From the NCBI GenBank assembly GCA_021818445.1, contig JAKAEB010000023.1:1-52155 (forward strand): a stretch of 52,155 nt of DNA. Direction: 5' to 3'. The stretch's first letter is position 1. Each line of letters starts with the position of its first letter. This stretch comes from Planctomycetota bacterium. Lineage in GTDB: Bacteria; Planctomycetota; Phycisphaerae; WQYP01. The translations under genes were made by a program, and so were the position numbers. Under the pieces are notes generated by a model. That model was not told the DNA's origin and did no database searches. It saw only the letters and a program-made list of their open reading frames with translations. This document shows positions 43,665-52,155 of the stretch, in pieces.

Positions 43665-44777
43665 TCAACGCCCAACATTACTCGGCTGCTGCTGCGTCAT
43701 ACAGTGCAACGTGCCGAGGCCCCAAACCAAATCACGGCAGGCGATCGGGACAACATCTCTGCCCGGGAAGCAATCCGCGATTATATTCAAGGCGAGTCGA
43801 TCCGCCGAATCATTGAATACGGGCACCAGCACTTTTTGGTTTGCAATGTAAAAATTGGCGTAGCTCGCTGGAAGTCGCTGGCCGTCAAAATACACCGGCT
43901 CCGGCATGGGGAGCTTGCGAACTTTCAGGGGCTTACCTTCCGCATCGGACATTGCCGAGAGCAATTGATAATTTTTTTCCAGGCGACGGAAGTTTTCGTC
44001 GCTGGTATTTTCCTCCCAGCAGGCTAATACCACGCCGGGTGCTACAAATCGGGCGGTGTCATCAATATGGCCGTGCGTGTCATCACCCGCAATGCCGCTA
44101 TCAAGCCACAGTATCTTTCGCACCCCCAGATAACGGGCAAACATCGCTTCGATCGTCTTCTTTGAAACGCCCGGATTACGGGCCTGCACCTTCGATAACA
44201 GACACTCGCGTGTAGTAAGCAAAAGACCGGCACCGTCGACATCAATGCTTCCACCTTCGAGCACCACGCGCCGGGATTCCGCTCCAACATTCACGGTTGG
44301 CTCAACACAAGAAACGTGGGCAGCAGATGCCATAAGCCGCGGAACGTGGGCATCGCGCTTGTAGTTATGGTATTTCGCCCATCCGTTAAATTTCCAGCCA
44401 ATGGCTGTAAGCCCCCCACCGTCAGACCGGCGCGAAAATATGGCCCCCGAGTCGCGTGTCCAAATCCGATCTGTAGCCAGGAGATGAAAGCGCACGGCAC
44501 TCATATTCACGCCCGTCAGTTTTAATATTCGCCGGGCCTGTCGACGTTCGGCGGCACTACCGACAATAATGTCAACTCTCTCCACCTCCGCCAGATGCCG
44601 GACAATATCCGCAAATACCCATGGAATCGGTTCAAATTTGCCGGGCCAATCGGCGTGATTGTGCGGCCATGCCAGCCACGTCGCTTCGTGAGGCTCCCAC
44701 TCAGCCGGCATGCGCCAACAGAACTGGTCATCCAAACTGTCGGGCCGTGAACGGTCGGGTTTGGCGGTCGTACGCAT
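43665..44777 (-). CDS. aguA: Agmatine deiminase
   Basis: A 370-residue guanidino-modifying enzyme that converts agmatine to N-carbamoylputrescine. The MPAEWEPHEATWLAWP opening is typical; active-site elements include GSIDVDG, the DTHGHIDDTAR block with catalytic His, and catalytic Cys359 in GLGTLHCMTQQ. Its ATG follows the TAG stop of the upstream amidase directly, so translation is coupled. The pair forms a complete two-step path from agmatine to putrescine; arginine decarboxylase is elsewhere. Confidence 0.93.
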   Translation of the reverse strand: MRTTAKPDRSRPDSLDDQFCWRMPAEWEPHEATWLAWPHNHADWPGKFEPIPWVFADIVRHLAEVERVDIIVGSAAERRQARRILKLTGVNMSAVRFHLLATDRIWTRDSGAIFSRRSDGGGLTAIGWKFNGWAKYHNYKRDAHVPRLMASAAHVSCVEPTVNVGAESRRVVLEGGSIDVDGAGLLLTTRECLLSKVQARNPGVSKKTIEAMFARYLGVRKILWLDSGIAGDDTHGHIDDTARFVAPGVVLACWEENTSDENFRRLEKNYQLLSAMSDAEGKPLKVRKLPMPEPVYFDGQRLPASYANFYIANQKVLVPVFNDSADRLALNIIADCFPGRDVVPIACRDLVWGLGTLHCMTQQQPSNVGR

Positions 44778-45650
44778 CTAATCCACCACTCGGCGCGTTA
44801 TTTGGTCATACATATCAATTCGCCGGTCGCGCAGGAAGGGCCAATTTCTACGAATAGTCTCCTGTAGATCAGTATCGACCGTTGCAATGAGTATCTCTTC
44901 GGTGTCGTTACTTGCCTTTGCCAGCCAGCGGCCAAATGGATCGCAAATGAATGAACCGCCGAAAAACTCGATGCCGCCATCGGCGGGACCTTCGTGCCCG
45001 ATACGGTTGGCCGCCGCCACATATACGCCATTGGCGATGGCGTGCGACCGCTGAATGGTCTGCCAGGCATCCAGTTGAGCGGCCCCAAATTCCTCCTTTT
45101 CCCGGGGATGCCAGCCGATAGCCGTCGGATAAAAAATGACCTCCGCCCCCCGCAGTGCCGTCAGCCGTGCCGCCTCCGGAAACCACTGATCCCAGCAGAT
45201 CAGTACACCAATACGCCCGTGCCGCGTTTGAAAAGTCTTAAATCCCAGATCACCGGGGGTAAAATAATATTTTTCATAGTACAGCGGATCATCGGGTATG
45301 TGCATCTTACGATAGATGCCGAGCAGGCTTCCATCCGCGTCGAGAATTGCCGCGGTATTGTGATACACCCCCGCCTGACGGCGTTCAAACAGCGACGCAA
45401 CCACCACCAGGCCATATTCGCGGGCAATTAAACCGATTTTATCGGTGCTTGGGCCCGGTATTGATTCCGCAAGATTAAATGTGTCAACATCCTCACGCTG
45501 GCAAAAATAATCACTACAGAATAACTCCTGCGTGCAGACCACTTTGGCCCCCCGCCGGGCGGCTTCCTTGATGCGTTCGATGATTTTTTCCCGATTGGCA
45601 GAAACCTCACCTGCCGAGCGCATCTGAATGACAGCAACATCATACTTCAT
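44778..45650 (-). CDS. aguB: N-carbamoylputrescine amidase
   Basis: A 290-residue nitrilase-superfamily enzyme that turns N-carbamoylputrescine into putrescine, CO2 and ammonia. The triad is Glu42 in TQELFCSDYFCQ, Lys115 in YRKMHIPDD and Cys152 in ICWDQWFPEAAR. FFTPGD/YYFTPGD and AANRIGHEG fit the putrescine-specific branch. It precedes aguA without a gap. The 237 bp upstream to the tRNA hold no other supported gene. Confidence 0.93.
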   Translation of the reverse strand: MKYDVAVIQMRSAGEVSANREKIIERIKEAARRGAKVVCTQELFCSDYFCQREDVDTFNLAESIPGPSTDKIGLIAREYGLVVVASLFERRQAGVYHNTAAILDADGSLLGIYRKMHIPDDPLYYEKYYFTPGDLGFKTFQTRHGRIGVLICWDQWFPEAARLTALRGAEVIFYPTAIGWHPREKEEFGAAQLDAWQTIQRSHAIANGVYVAAANRIGHEGPADGGIEFFGGSFICDPFGRWLAKASNDTEEILIATVDTDLQETIRRNWPFLRDRRIDMYDQITRRVVD

Positions 45651-45887
45651 ACTTCAATCTCAATATTCTTCGGCCGCCACACCCAGTTTTTTTGGTTCCC
45701 GGCGGGTAAGGGCGGAATTATAGCAGCCTTCAGAATGTTCGGCGCGTCAACACGACGCGCATATCAGGTGACGAGACGCATATTGACGCAGTTAATGTTT
45801 ACAAACGGAAGTGCCGCAGCCGCCTGCTCGCAGCATGTTGACCAAACTACACCAATAATTGAAAAGGAAACCAAGCCATTTGAATCA

Positions 45888-45958
45888 TGGAGACGAGGGG
45901 AATCGAACCCCTATTTGCGCATTGCGAACGCGCCGTCCTGCCGTTGAACGACGTCCCC
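45888..45958 (-). tRNA. tRNA-Ala (anticodon CGC)
   Basis: A full cloverleaf folds on the minus strand: acceptor GGGGACG/CGTCTCC, D-stem GTTC/GGAC, anticodon stem GCGCG/TGCGC with loop TTCGCAA (anticodon CGC), and T-stem AGGGG/CCCCT with loop TTCGATT. The G3-U70 pair, the alanine identity element, and discriminator A73 are present. The gene is 71 bases and has no encoded CCA. The D-loop is only seven bases. Confidence 0.85.
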
Positions 45959-46129
45959 AGTGTGCCAATAAGGATATTCTACACTTGATACCCCTGCAAC
46001 CGTCAAACCTTGATTAAGTGGCTGTTGAAAAACGATATCCCGCGAACAAACGAAAAATGACGCTTCCTTACCCGCGCTGGCGGGCCACATCGACCTCATA
46101 TCACAACTCATGGAGGGCAAAATGTGGGC

Positions 46130-46534
46130 TCAAGTTCCTGCTTTGCACACCTCATCAAGCACGCTTTCTTCGACATATATCTTTACACCTGCGGCCAGTG
46201 CCAAGGCCACGGAATCACTGGGCCGCGAATCAATCTCAACTTTTTCGTCGCCTTGCTGCACCACCAATTTAGCATAAAAAACACCATCTTTGAGATTATG
46301 AATCGTGACATATTCCAACTGCCCGCCGAGTTTTGAAATAACGTTCAGCAACAATTGATGAGTAAGCGGACGCTGCGTGCGTATCTCGCGTACACGGTAG
46401 TCAATGGCCAGCGCCTCCGATTGCCCGATAAACATGGGCATTATGCGTTCGCCGCTGCGTTCTTTGAGGAAGATGGTCTGTTGATCGGTCGTTTCGGTGA
46501 TGACGATCCGCTTGAGAAGCATTTCGATGGCCAT
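46130..46534 (-). CDS. Bifunctional nuclease-family protein (DUF151)
   Basis: A 134-residue DUF151 protein. The family motif RPSDSVALALAAGVKIYVEE is at about 104-123 and the PMFIGQSEA block near residue 34. Plant members have dual DNase/RNase activity; bacterial roles are poorly known. Start 46534 has CAGGAG eight bases upstream; a TTG at 46540 is an alternative. Separate from the lipoprotein genes upstream by 109 bp. Confidence 0.88.
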   Translation of the reverse strand: MAIEMLLKRIVITETTDQQTIFLKERSGERIMPMFIGQSEALAIDYRVREIRTQRPLTHQLLLNVISKLGGQLEYVTIHNLKDGVFYAKLVVQQGDEKVEIDSRPSDSVALALAAGVKIYVEESVLDEVCKAGT

Positions 46535-46625
46535 AAGCAACTCCTGTGGTATCTGCTGCCGGTCAACCCATGATCAGGTTGGTCACACCTCTATGGACTT
46601 ACCATTCCCGCCCGCTTCTTCATGA

Positions 46626-46651
46626 TACCGTGCCGGCAGCGGGTCACGGTA
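46626..46651 (-). terminator. Possible transcript-end hairpin
   Basis: A perfect 7-bp stem (TACCGTG/CACGGTA, arms 46626-46632 and 46645-46651) spans the stop codon of the COG3014-like gene and can extend inward. No T-run follows, so termination is uncertain. Confidence 0.3.
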
Positions 46652-47897
46652 GCCTGACGTAAAACACACGAAATTTCGGTGACGGGGAGAAGCTTATGCT
46701 GATTGGTGCGCTGATCTGGCCACCCGCTTCAACCCGGATCACATTGGAACCGCGCCGAAGATGGATCGGTGCGACATACACGCTGCGGGGCAGCATCTGC
46801 CAGTAGCGTGTGTCGGCCTGCGAACTCGCCGCTATCGCAGCCCCCAGGAGCGATGCGCCCAAGCCGGCCAAAGCCAAGGTTTGGTCCCGGTGGTACGAAC
46901 CGTAGCTCGATGCGGCCAGGCCACCAACCATCAGACCGGTGCCGATGACCGCTTTAGCCTCGCGAATGGTATCCATGGTCAGCCAGCGTTTTTCCTGCGC
47001 AAGGGCCAATGTGTCAACCATGGCGCTTCGGCTTACACCTTGAATTTGGCGATGGTTATCCCATACAACCAGAGGTGGCGATGGGCCAACCTGCCATGGC
47101 GCGGGCGTAAATACGGTTTGCTCGCCATACATACCCGCCGGCCGCCGGGCGGGACCGCGACCGTAATCGACAAAAACCAGCCCATTGATGCCCGGTTGGC
47201 GCATTTTTGCGATAACCGCCGCCAACGCGGGTCTAAGCGACTCGGCACGCTGAAAGTCTGCATTGGCCAGATTGGGATGGCCCAATTTCAGATTACAAAC
47301 CCCCAGGCAAAAGTACCCCAACGTGAAATTGGAATCGGTGCGGGCAAAACGCTCGGCCGGCGGTAATGAACTATTGGGGTGGCTGTATTTACGCAGACGA
47401 AAAAGGCTGTTTTGAAAAGCTGCTCTTGCGTTTTCATAATCACCCTTAATTAAAAAAATAAGCCCGAGATAATAATGAGCCATCGCACGCTCAAAAGGTT
47501 GCCCCTTCCACACTTTCAGTCCGTCGTACAGCACCACGGCTCCCAGCACGCGGCTGCCTGTGTTGGTATTGACGCTGTTCATAATGCGGTACGCTGTGAG
47601 AAAAGCCCGTTCAGCGTGGTTCAAGTTCCCGCCCGCCAGCGCACAGGAGCCATACCGGCAATTATTCAGTACAAAGTTGCTGTCGGGCTTTTTAATCAGC
47701 GGGGCCATAACGGCAGCGGCCTGACGATACTGGCCGGAGTAATACAATTCGGTCGCCTCACGCACGCGAAATCGGCTGTCGCTGCACGCGGTCATGGAGC
47801 CGGAGAGTACGGCAACGCCCACGATCAAAACCGAGCGGGGAAACCTCCGTCTGGCAGCCGGGCGTACATGATCAGACATTGGAAGCCGGTTTAACAT
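46644..47897 (-). CDS. COG3014-like TPR lipoprotein
   Basis: About 417 residues. A basic N-terminus and lipobox-like SMTAC indicate an outer-membrane lipoprotein. Tetratricopeptide-like helices (about 35-220) include HYYLGLIFLIKGDYENARAAFQNSL. The C-terminal part has a hydrophobic Ala/Gly-rich hairpin (GTGLMVGGLAASS and LAGLGASLLGAAIAASS) and ends with a beta-rich domain. COG3014 proteins often neighbour LpoB-type genes, as here. Start is uncertain between 47906, 47897 and 47879; 47897 has AGGA at a fair distance. Confidence 0.78.
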   Translation of the reverse strand: MLNRLPMSDHVRPAARRRFPRSVLIVGVAVLSGSMTACSDSRFRVREATELYYSGQYRQAAAVMAPLIKKPDSNFVLNNCRYGSCALAGGNLNHAERAFLTAYRIMNSVNTNTGSRVLGAVVLYDGLKVWKGQPFERAMAHYYLGLIFLIKGDYENARAAFQNSLFRLRKYSHPNSSLPPAERFARTDSNFTLGYFCLGVCNLKLGHPNLANADFQRAESLRPALAAVIAKMRQPGINGLVFVDYGRGPARRPAGMYGEQTVFTPAPWQVGPSPPLVVWDNHRQIQGVSRSAMVDTLALAQEKRWLTMDTIREAKAVIGTGLMVGGLAASSYGSYHRDQTLALAGLGASLLGAAIAASSQADTRYWQMLPRSVYVAPIHLRRGSNVIRVEAGGQISAPISISFSPSPKFRVFYVRLP

Positions 47898-47913
47898 CAA
47901 CCACATATCCTGA

Positions 47914-48543
47914 TTAATAAAGAAAGCTGCTGCGTGCGACCTTGCGCGTTTCATAACTACCCTGCCAGATCATCTGTCCACTGCGAATGTTGGTCAGAAA
48001 GAAAGTGCACAGGTAATAATCACTGCGCTGCTTCGGGGCGACATTGGTATCGGCATAAAACACGGCTTGCAGGGCATAGCGCGGCGTCAAGCGTCCGGGC
48101 ATGGCGGAATGGGAAAGGCTTTGTGCCCGAATGGTGCTCAAATGCTGACGGGTGACAACAAATACAAATCTCGATCCCAATGCGGGATGGCCCGCCAGCA
48201 GAAGGCGCAGCCGATGCAGGAAGGTTGCCCCCTGCCCGCGTGTAATAATTGAATTGGTTTCATTTTTCAGCGGCGTAAGCACCACAATCAGCGGGCCATG
48301 GGAGGCGATTTTCGTAATGGTCGGGCTGCGGGCCATCGATGCAGCCATTCGATCGGTCATTACCGTCAAATCGTGCGAATCCAGAAAGGTGTCGTGCAGA
48401 TGGGGGCTGATGGCATCCGACGAACACCCACCCAAAGAGGCGGCCAGCAATCCGACCACCACCGCGCCGACCGCCGACGCTGGGCGGCTAAACCGACCTC
48501 GAGACGGTTTACAATTTTTTTCAGGCGGATAAGTAAGCTCCAT
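47914..48543 (-). CDS. LpoB-like lipoprotein (second of two)
   Basis: A 209-residue protein with a signal peptide and lipobox (LGGCSS, Cys about 40). The mature domain resembles LpoB, the outer-membrane activator of penicillin-binding protein 1B: DLTVMTDRMAASM near the start, IVVLTPLKNETNS in the core, and RSGQMIWQGSYETRK near the end. It matches its neighbour at 48603 in the same blocks, which indicates duplication. Expected to stimulate peptidoglycan synthesis, by analogy. Confidence 0.8.
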   Translation of the reverse strand: MELTYPPEKNCKPSRGRFSRPASAVGAVVVGLLAASLGGCSSDAISPHLHDTFLDSHDLTVMTDRMAASMARSPTITKIASHGPLIVVLTPLKNETNSIITRGQGATFLHRLRLLLAGHPALGSRFVFVVTRQHLSTIRAQSLSHSAMPGRLTPRYALQAVFYADTNVAPKQRSDYYLCTFFLTNIRSGQMIWQGSYETRKVARSSFLY

Positions 48544-48602
48544 GCTGTTGTTGACACTCCGCGCAGGAATTAACTGCAGATGCCGAGGGCAGGCATCAGA
48601 CC

Positions 48603-49217
48603 TCAGTACAAATTCAATGTTCGCACTTCATACTTGCCGTCCCAAATCAACTGCCCGGTCTGAATATCCACCAACTGAAACTCACAGAGGTAATAGGTGG
48701 TGGCGGAATTGGGCAAGTCATAAAACACCCCGGTGAGTGCGTACTGCGGCAAGAGTCGGCCCGACGTGGGAGCCGCCCCCCGACTGCTTTGCTCGAAGCC
48801 CCCCGCATTACCGCCGAGTGTTTGCTGCTGCAATTGGGCAAGCTGTTGGGGCGGCAGTGTGAATGCAATCTGATTACCGGCATATTTGGCCAGCAATGTC
48901 CGCATGCGCGCCAGATAAATCTGGTCATTCTGCCACGGGGTACTGGTTTGGTTGCGAATACTGGTAACCTGAATGACAACTTTATTGGGGTTGTTTGCTA
49001 TCTGCGGTATCTTCAAAATATCGGCAGCGAGTTTATCCGTCATATCCACCAAGTCACGGCTTTGCAGGCCGGTATCTCCCGGTACAAATTGGGAGACCCC
49101 CGGACGGTAATATCCGTAGCCATGAGACGCACATCCAGATAGCCCCATTGTCGCCAGCCCGCCAGCGACGGGAACACAGATAAGAGCCAGAATTTGCCTG
49201 ACGTTGATTCGGTTCAT
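48603..49217 (-). CDS. LpoB-like lipoprotein (first of two)
   Basis: A 204-residue lipoprotein with lipobox LSGCAS (Cys about 28). LpoB-like blocks: DLVDMTDKLAADIL, VVIQVTSIRNQTST, and TGQLIWDGKYEVRT near the C-terminus. A Gln-rich stretch (PPQQLAQLQQQTLGG) and a Gly/Ser-rich loop are in the middle. Start 49217 has GGTGGGA upstream; a Met six codons earlier is possible. It is the first gene of the three-lipoprotein set. Confidence 0.82.
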   Translation of the reverse strand: MNRINVRQILALICVPVAGGLATMGLSGCASHGYGYYRPGVSQFVPGDTGLQSRDLVDMTDKLAADILKIPQIANNPNKVVIQVTSIRNQTSTPWQNDQIYLARMRTLLAKYAGNQIAFTLPPQQLAQLQQQTLGGNAGGFEQSSRGAAPTSGRLLPQYALTGVFYDLPNSATTYYLCEFQLVDIQTGQLIWDGKYEVRTLNLY

Positions 49218-49526
49218 TATTCCCACCTTTCGCATCCATAACTCAGTGCCAGCATCGCTACTATAATGGTACGGGGCAAGCGGCGAATTTCCAGCCCATC
49301 CGCGTTCCTTAGCTCAACGCCATTTTGCGGTTATGGTTACGCTGGGCTTCAGCAGACCAGAATTAGTCTCGTCGATATACGTTTTTCGCGGTGGCATGCT
49401 GGGCTGGTCCGATTTATTACTGGCGCAACCCGAATGGCCGATGGACCTAATTATTCATAAAAAACAAAATGGCCGATAAAATTTGCTTTTGCCCAATTCA
49501 TATATTATTCTCATCACTGGCCGGTG

Positions 49527-49668
49527 GGCGTGGGTTCACCGCAACGCCGAATGCCGCAGCGTAGGCTTGATAACGCTGCCTTGCCAATGGGTAGAGCAAA
49601 GAGCAAAAAATAATGCCTGCAATGCGATGCAGATCGCATCCTGTCGGTATGTGCCGACCGGGGTTTTT
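49527..49668 (+). promoter_or_regulatory. Hairpin-rich leader ahead of the PEP-CTERM gene
   Basis: The 495-bp gap between the divergent lipoprotein and PEP-CTERM genes holds four stems: GGCGT/ACGCC (49527-49531, 49544-49548), GCAGCGT/ACGCTGC (49556-49562, 49573-49579), TGCGAT/ATCGCA (49623-49628, 49633-49638) and GTCGG/CCGAC (49643-49647, 49654-49658). The last is followed by five T (49664-49668), 44 bases before the start codon, like an attenuator. No known riboswitch class recognised; the rest of the gap shows nothing clear. Confidence 0.4.
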
Positions 49669-49712
49669 GGCGATTGTCCATTGCGGCCTTACACATAGTT
49701 TGGGAGCCATTC

Positions 49713-50597
49713 ATGAGTGGGAAAAAAAGACAATTTGGTGTTTTGGGCATCTTGGCCGCAGCCATTGGAGCCGGGACGGTCGGTTTCGCCGTCTCGAACG
49801 CCGACGCGACGGTAGCTGTCTCAACCATCCCAGTGTCGATGGTTTTTACGCCATCGCAAAATATCGACAACGCCTTCGCGATTTTGGGCGATGTTAATTC
49901 TACGGGTACCTACCTGAATGGAGAATTCAGTTACCTTGGTAATCTCAACACCAATACAACCTACACGTTGACTGGGCCTACCTTCGATCCATCCGGTTCA
50001 ATATATGGCACGATTGTTGGCTTGGCACCGGCGGCAGCGGGATCAACATCACAGAATGTGATTCTCGGCCTCAGCAGCAGTTCCGCTTCAAACTCCATCA
50101 CCAACAATGTGGCTCTTTCCAGCTTTACCAATTACCTTACAGCCCTGATTCCGCCGTCGATCAGCTACACCAATAGCACGAATACAACGTATACGATCTC
50201 CGGAATCAGTATCAGTTCAACCGATCCGAAGACATCAATTGATGAGATACTCAATGGCACGTATCCAGCGAATCTGTCTATCAGTTCGGGCGGCTTAACC
50301 TTGTACAACCAACAGACGAACGTAATTCCCTACACGGTAACACTCCCCATCGTCGGGACCGTTCAAGCTGTTACGGTGGGTACCACTTTCGATTTTAACC
50401 TCCCTGTTACCTCCGATGTGGCTACAGATTTGAGCCAAAATGCGATCGGGTTGGGTTCCAGTGGTGAATTGGTCAATTTTGACAGCCCTACCAACGTCGG
50501 CAGCATAACCGTCAGCACCCCGGAACCGGCAAGTATGGTGCTTTTTGCGGCGTCAGGGGTTGGGGCTTTGATGGTAATGCGGCGTCGGCGGGTGTGA
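49713..50597 (+). CDS. PEP-CTERM surface/exported protein
   Basis: A 294-residue protein with an N-terminal signal (about 9-31) and a C-terminal PEP-CTERM sorting tail: STPEPASM, a hydrophobic stretch and the basic end MRRRRV. Such tails are cleaved by an exosortase and are linked to extracellular polysaccharide. The mature part is rich in Ser, Thr, Asn and Gly with a single Cys-free, beta-strand-like pattern. No enzyme motif. The start at 49713 has GGGAG seven bases upstream. Exosortase itself is not in the window. Confidence 0.85.
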   Translation: MSGKKRQFGVLGILAAAIGAGTVGFAVSNADATVAVSTIPVSMVFTPSQNIDNAFAILGDVNSTGTYLNGEFSYLGNLNTNTTYTLTGPTFDPSGSIYGTIVGLAPAAAGSTSQNVILGLSSSSASNSITNNVALSSFTNYLTALIPPSISYTNSTNTTYTISGISISSTDPKTSIDEILNGTYPANLSISSGGLTLYNQQTNVIPYTVTLPIVGTVQAVTVGTTFDFNLPVTSDVATDLSQNAIGLGSSGELVNFDSPTNVGSITVSTPEPASMVLFAASGVGALMVMRRRRV

Positions 50598-50711
50598 AAA
50601 ACCGCCCCGTCGACGGTTGCCAACTGCTACGAAGTTTCTAAAATTTCAAAACCGCTTGAAATTACCACCGTCCTTTCACTACCATATAAGTTTGTAGGAT
50701 GGTGTGTGAGT

Positions 50712-52079
50712 ATGACCCAAACTGAACGTTCGGTAGCTTTCTCGAAAACCTCTTCCATCGATGAAGGTGTTGCGCCCCGAAAAAACTGGGGGGATATTTT
50801 CGCCTTGGCCGTCGGCACAACAACGACTATGTGGGCGACGGCATACTTGTGCCGGGTTCCGGGCACGCTGGTTCCCAGCCCTGCCATACTGGTGTTGATG
50901 CTGCTGATTTTAGTTGGGGGCGGTTTTGTTGGTGGTTGGAGGACGGCTCGAGGTGCGACGGCAGGGCTGGCATCCGGCTTGATAACCGGGCTGCTCAACT
51001 TGCTGATTTTAGGGTCGCTGGGGCATGACCTCTCCAACGATCAGCGAATCATTCAATACTACGCCATCTCACTGCCGCTCTCGGTGGTCATCTGTGGCGT
51101 GCTCGGCCTTCTTGGTGCGTGGATCGGTGCCCGCTTTAACCCTCAGCGGCAACAACGCATCTACCCGGCGGGTGCTTTTCCGCTGGTAACCACCCTCGCT
51201 ACGCTTTGGCTGATTATGGCCGGTGGGATGGTCACTGGAATGAACGCCGGCCTGTCTGTGCCCGATTGGCCCGATACCTTTCACTACGGAATGTTTCTTT
51301 TCCCACTGGCGCACATGACCGGCGGAGTTTTTTTTGAGCACACCCATCGACTATTCGGTTGTCTGGTGGGGCTTGTCACGCTGATCCAAGCCATTTATGT
51401 GTGGCGCCATGAGAAACGCCGCTGGGTGCGTTGGCTGTCGGTTACCGCTTTGGCCATGGTGATTATTCAAGGCATGATGGGTGGGTTGCGAGTGACGGGG
51501 CATTTTACCCTGGCGACCGCCCGTCACGATATGGACCCCAGTTCCACATTGGCGATCGTACACGGCATTTTTGGGCAGATGTTCTTCGCCGTACTCGTTG
51601 CCCTTACGGCCGTGTGTTCACGTTCGTGGCAAAGCGGTTTGATCAGACACCCCCGCCATAGCGCAAGGATTGGGGTCGTGGCCGCATGGACATTGGTAGG
51701 TCTGCTTTTGGTGCAACTGACGCTGGGCAGTATTCTTCGACACGAAGGCAAAATATTGGCCCTTCACATCACGGGTGCCATCTTTGTGCTGATGCTAAGC
51801 GTGTTCTGCGGCGCGCGGGCATGGGGGGCAAATCCCGATCAGCCCATCCTTCAGCGTATTGGCATCGCCATGATTACCATGGTATTTTTGCAGGTGATGC
51901 TGGGCGTAACCGCCGTTATAGCACTCGGCGGGCAAGGACCGCTTAAACATCCCGATATGGCGCAGGCCATCATTACCACTACGCATCAGGTCGGCGGCGC
52001 GATTTTATTGGCCATCGCCACTCTCCTGGCCGTTTGGACTATGCGACTGGAAGAACCCATCGACGTACCGGTGATGTGA
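50712..52079 (+). CDS. ctaA: CtaA/COX15-type heme A synthase-like protein
   Basis: About 455 residues. The C-terminal 300 form the usual eight-helix heme A synthase fold, with candidate heme-ligand histidines in FFEHTHRLFG, LAIVHGIFGQ, LALHITGA and TTHQVGGA. The first 150 residues add about four further helices ending near GLLGAWIGARFN; standard CtaA lacks these. Heme A serves aa3-type cytochrome oxidases. Start 50712 is ATG with AGGA twelve bases upstream; GTG at 50706 has better spacing and is possible. The last 76 bases of the window after it hold no supported feature. Confidence 0.88.
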   Translation: MTQTERSVAFSKTSSIDEGVAPRKNWGDIFALAVGTTTTMWATAYLCRVPGTLVPSPAILVLMLLILVGGGFVGGWRTARGATAGLASGLITGLLNLLILGSLGHDLSNDQRIIQYYAISLPLSVVICGVLGLLGAWIGARFNPQRQQRIYPAGAFPLVTTLATLWLIMAGGMVTGMNAGLSVPDWPDTFHYGMFLFPLAHMTGGVFFEHTHRLFGCLVGLVTLIQAIYVWRHEKRRWVRWLSVTALAMVIIQGMMGGLRVTGHFTLATARHDMDPSSTLAIVHGIFGQMFFAVLVALTAVCSRSWQSGLIRHPRHSARIGVVAAWTLVGLLLVQLTLGSILRHEGKILALHITGAIFVLMLSVFCGARAWGANPDQPILQRIGIAMITMVFLQVMLGVTAVIALGGQGPLKHPDMAQAIITTTHQVGGAILLAIATLLAVWTMRLEEPIDVPVM

Positions 52080-52155
52080 TGGTTGGCTGAAATCAGCAAT
52101 TTTTCGCCGCGCATTTTCAGTACTGCACATGGCATCCCCAAGCTTCGATCGAGGC

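Noticed and set aside
45735-45947. Plus-strand 70-codon frame ending in the tRNA
   Set aside because: It runs through the tRNA-Ala gene and has no recognisable protein; it is a chance frame.
49266-49460. 64-codon frame in the gap before the PEP-CTERM gene
   Set aside because: No ribosome-binding site, no motif; the gap is better explained as divergent upstream regions.

Overview
The window looks like chromosomal DNA of a didermic (Gram-negative type) bacterium, most likely a planctomycete of the Phycisphaerae group. The basis is indirect: a PEP-CTERM surface protein ending in a short arginine tail, LpoB-like and COG3014-like outer-membrane lipoproteins, an RND/TolC efflux system, a CtaA protein with extra N-terminal membrane helices, a Tat-exported GH35 glycosidase and moderate GC. 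No 16S rRNA gene or other decisive marker is present. There is no phage, insertion sequence, CRISPR array or plasmid module; it reads as ordinary chromosome with several accessory clusters.

Layout. 1-6059 (mostly minus): the start of a four-helix-bundle protein, a small membrane protein, then a co-directional set ubiD-like / gltX / sugar-nucleotide epimerase, and a PtsN-type EIIA protein. 6282-7243 (plus): promoter, long structured leader, a Pro/Tyr-rich secreted protein and a strong terminator. 7398-11330 (plus): a SAM-I riboswitch followed by a threonine-synthase-like PLP enzyme, a MoaD/ThiS-like carrier ending in Gly-Gly, a NIL-domain protein, a ThiF/MoeB-type E1 and a DinB-fold protein. 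I read this as a candidate protein-thiocarboxylate route to homocysteine/methionine, and it is the most interesting system here. 11516-18488 (plus): a small Cys/Met-rich secreted protein and a CusBAC-type metal efflux operon. 18535-19762: SGNH hydrolase and DUF2127-like membrane protein. 20017-23799 (minus): large Tat-exported GH35 enzyme and two unknown genes. 24078-27718 (plus): acylphosphatase, ABC-2 permease, kinase-like protein, FabF-type KAS. 27739-30694 (minus): HExxH protein and YyaL/DUF255 protein.

30893-37542 (plus): LOG-family protein, N-acetylmuramoyl-L-alanine amidase, His-rich repeat secreted protein, an OmpR/CusS-like two-component pair, then a TPP riboswitch with thiC. 37581-45650 (minus): small membrane protein, S41 protease, then a long directon with aguB-aguA (agmatine to putrescine), a HldD-like epimerase, a lipoprotein, a NodB deacetylase and an esterase. 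45888-49217 (minus): a short tRNA-Ala(CGC), a DUF151 nuclease-like protein and a three-lipoprotein operon (two LpoB-like, one COG3014-like). 49527-52079 (plus): hairpin-rich leader, PEP-CTERM protein and heme A synthase-like CtaA.

Genes work together most clearly in the SAM-riboswitch operon, the Cus operon, the His-rich protein with its neighbouring two-component pair (a possible metal-sensing link), the aguB/aguA pair and the lipoprotein operon. Starts were chosen from visible ribosome-binding sites and family N-termini; where two are close, this is stated.
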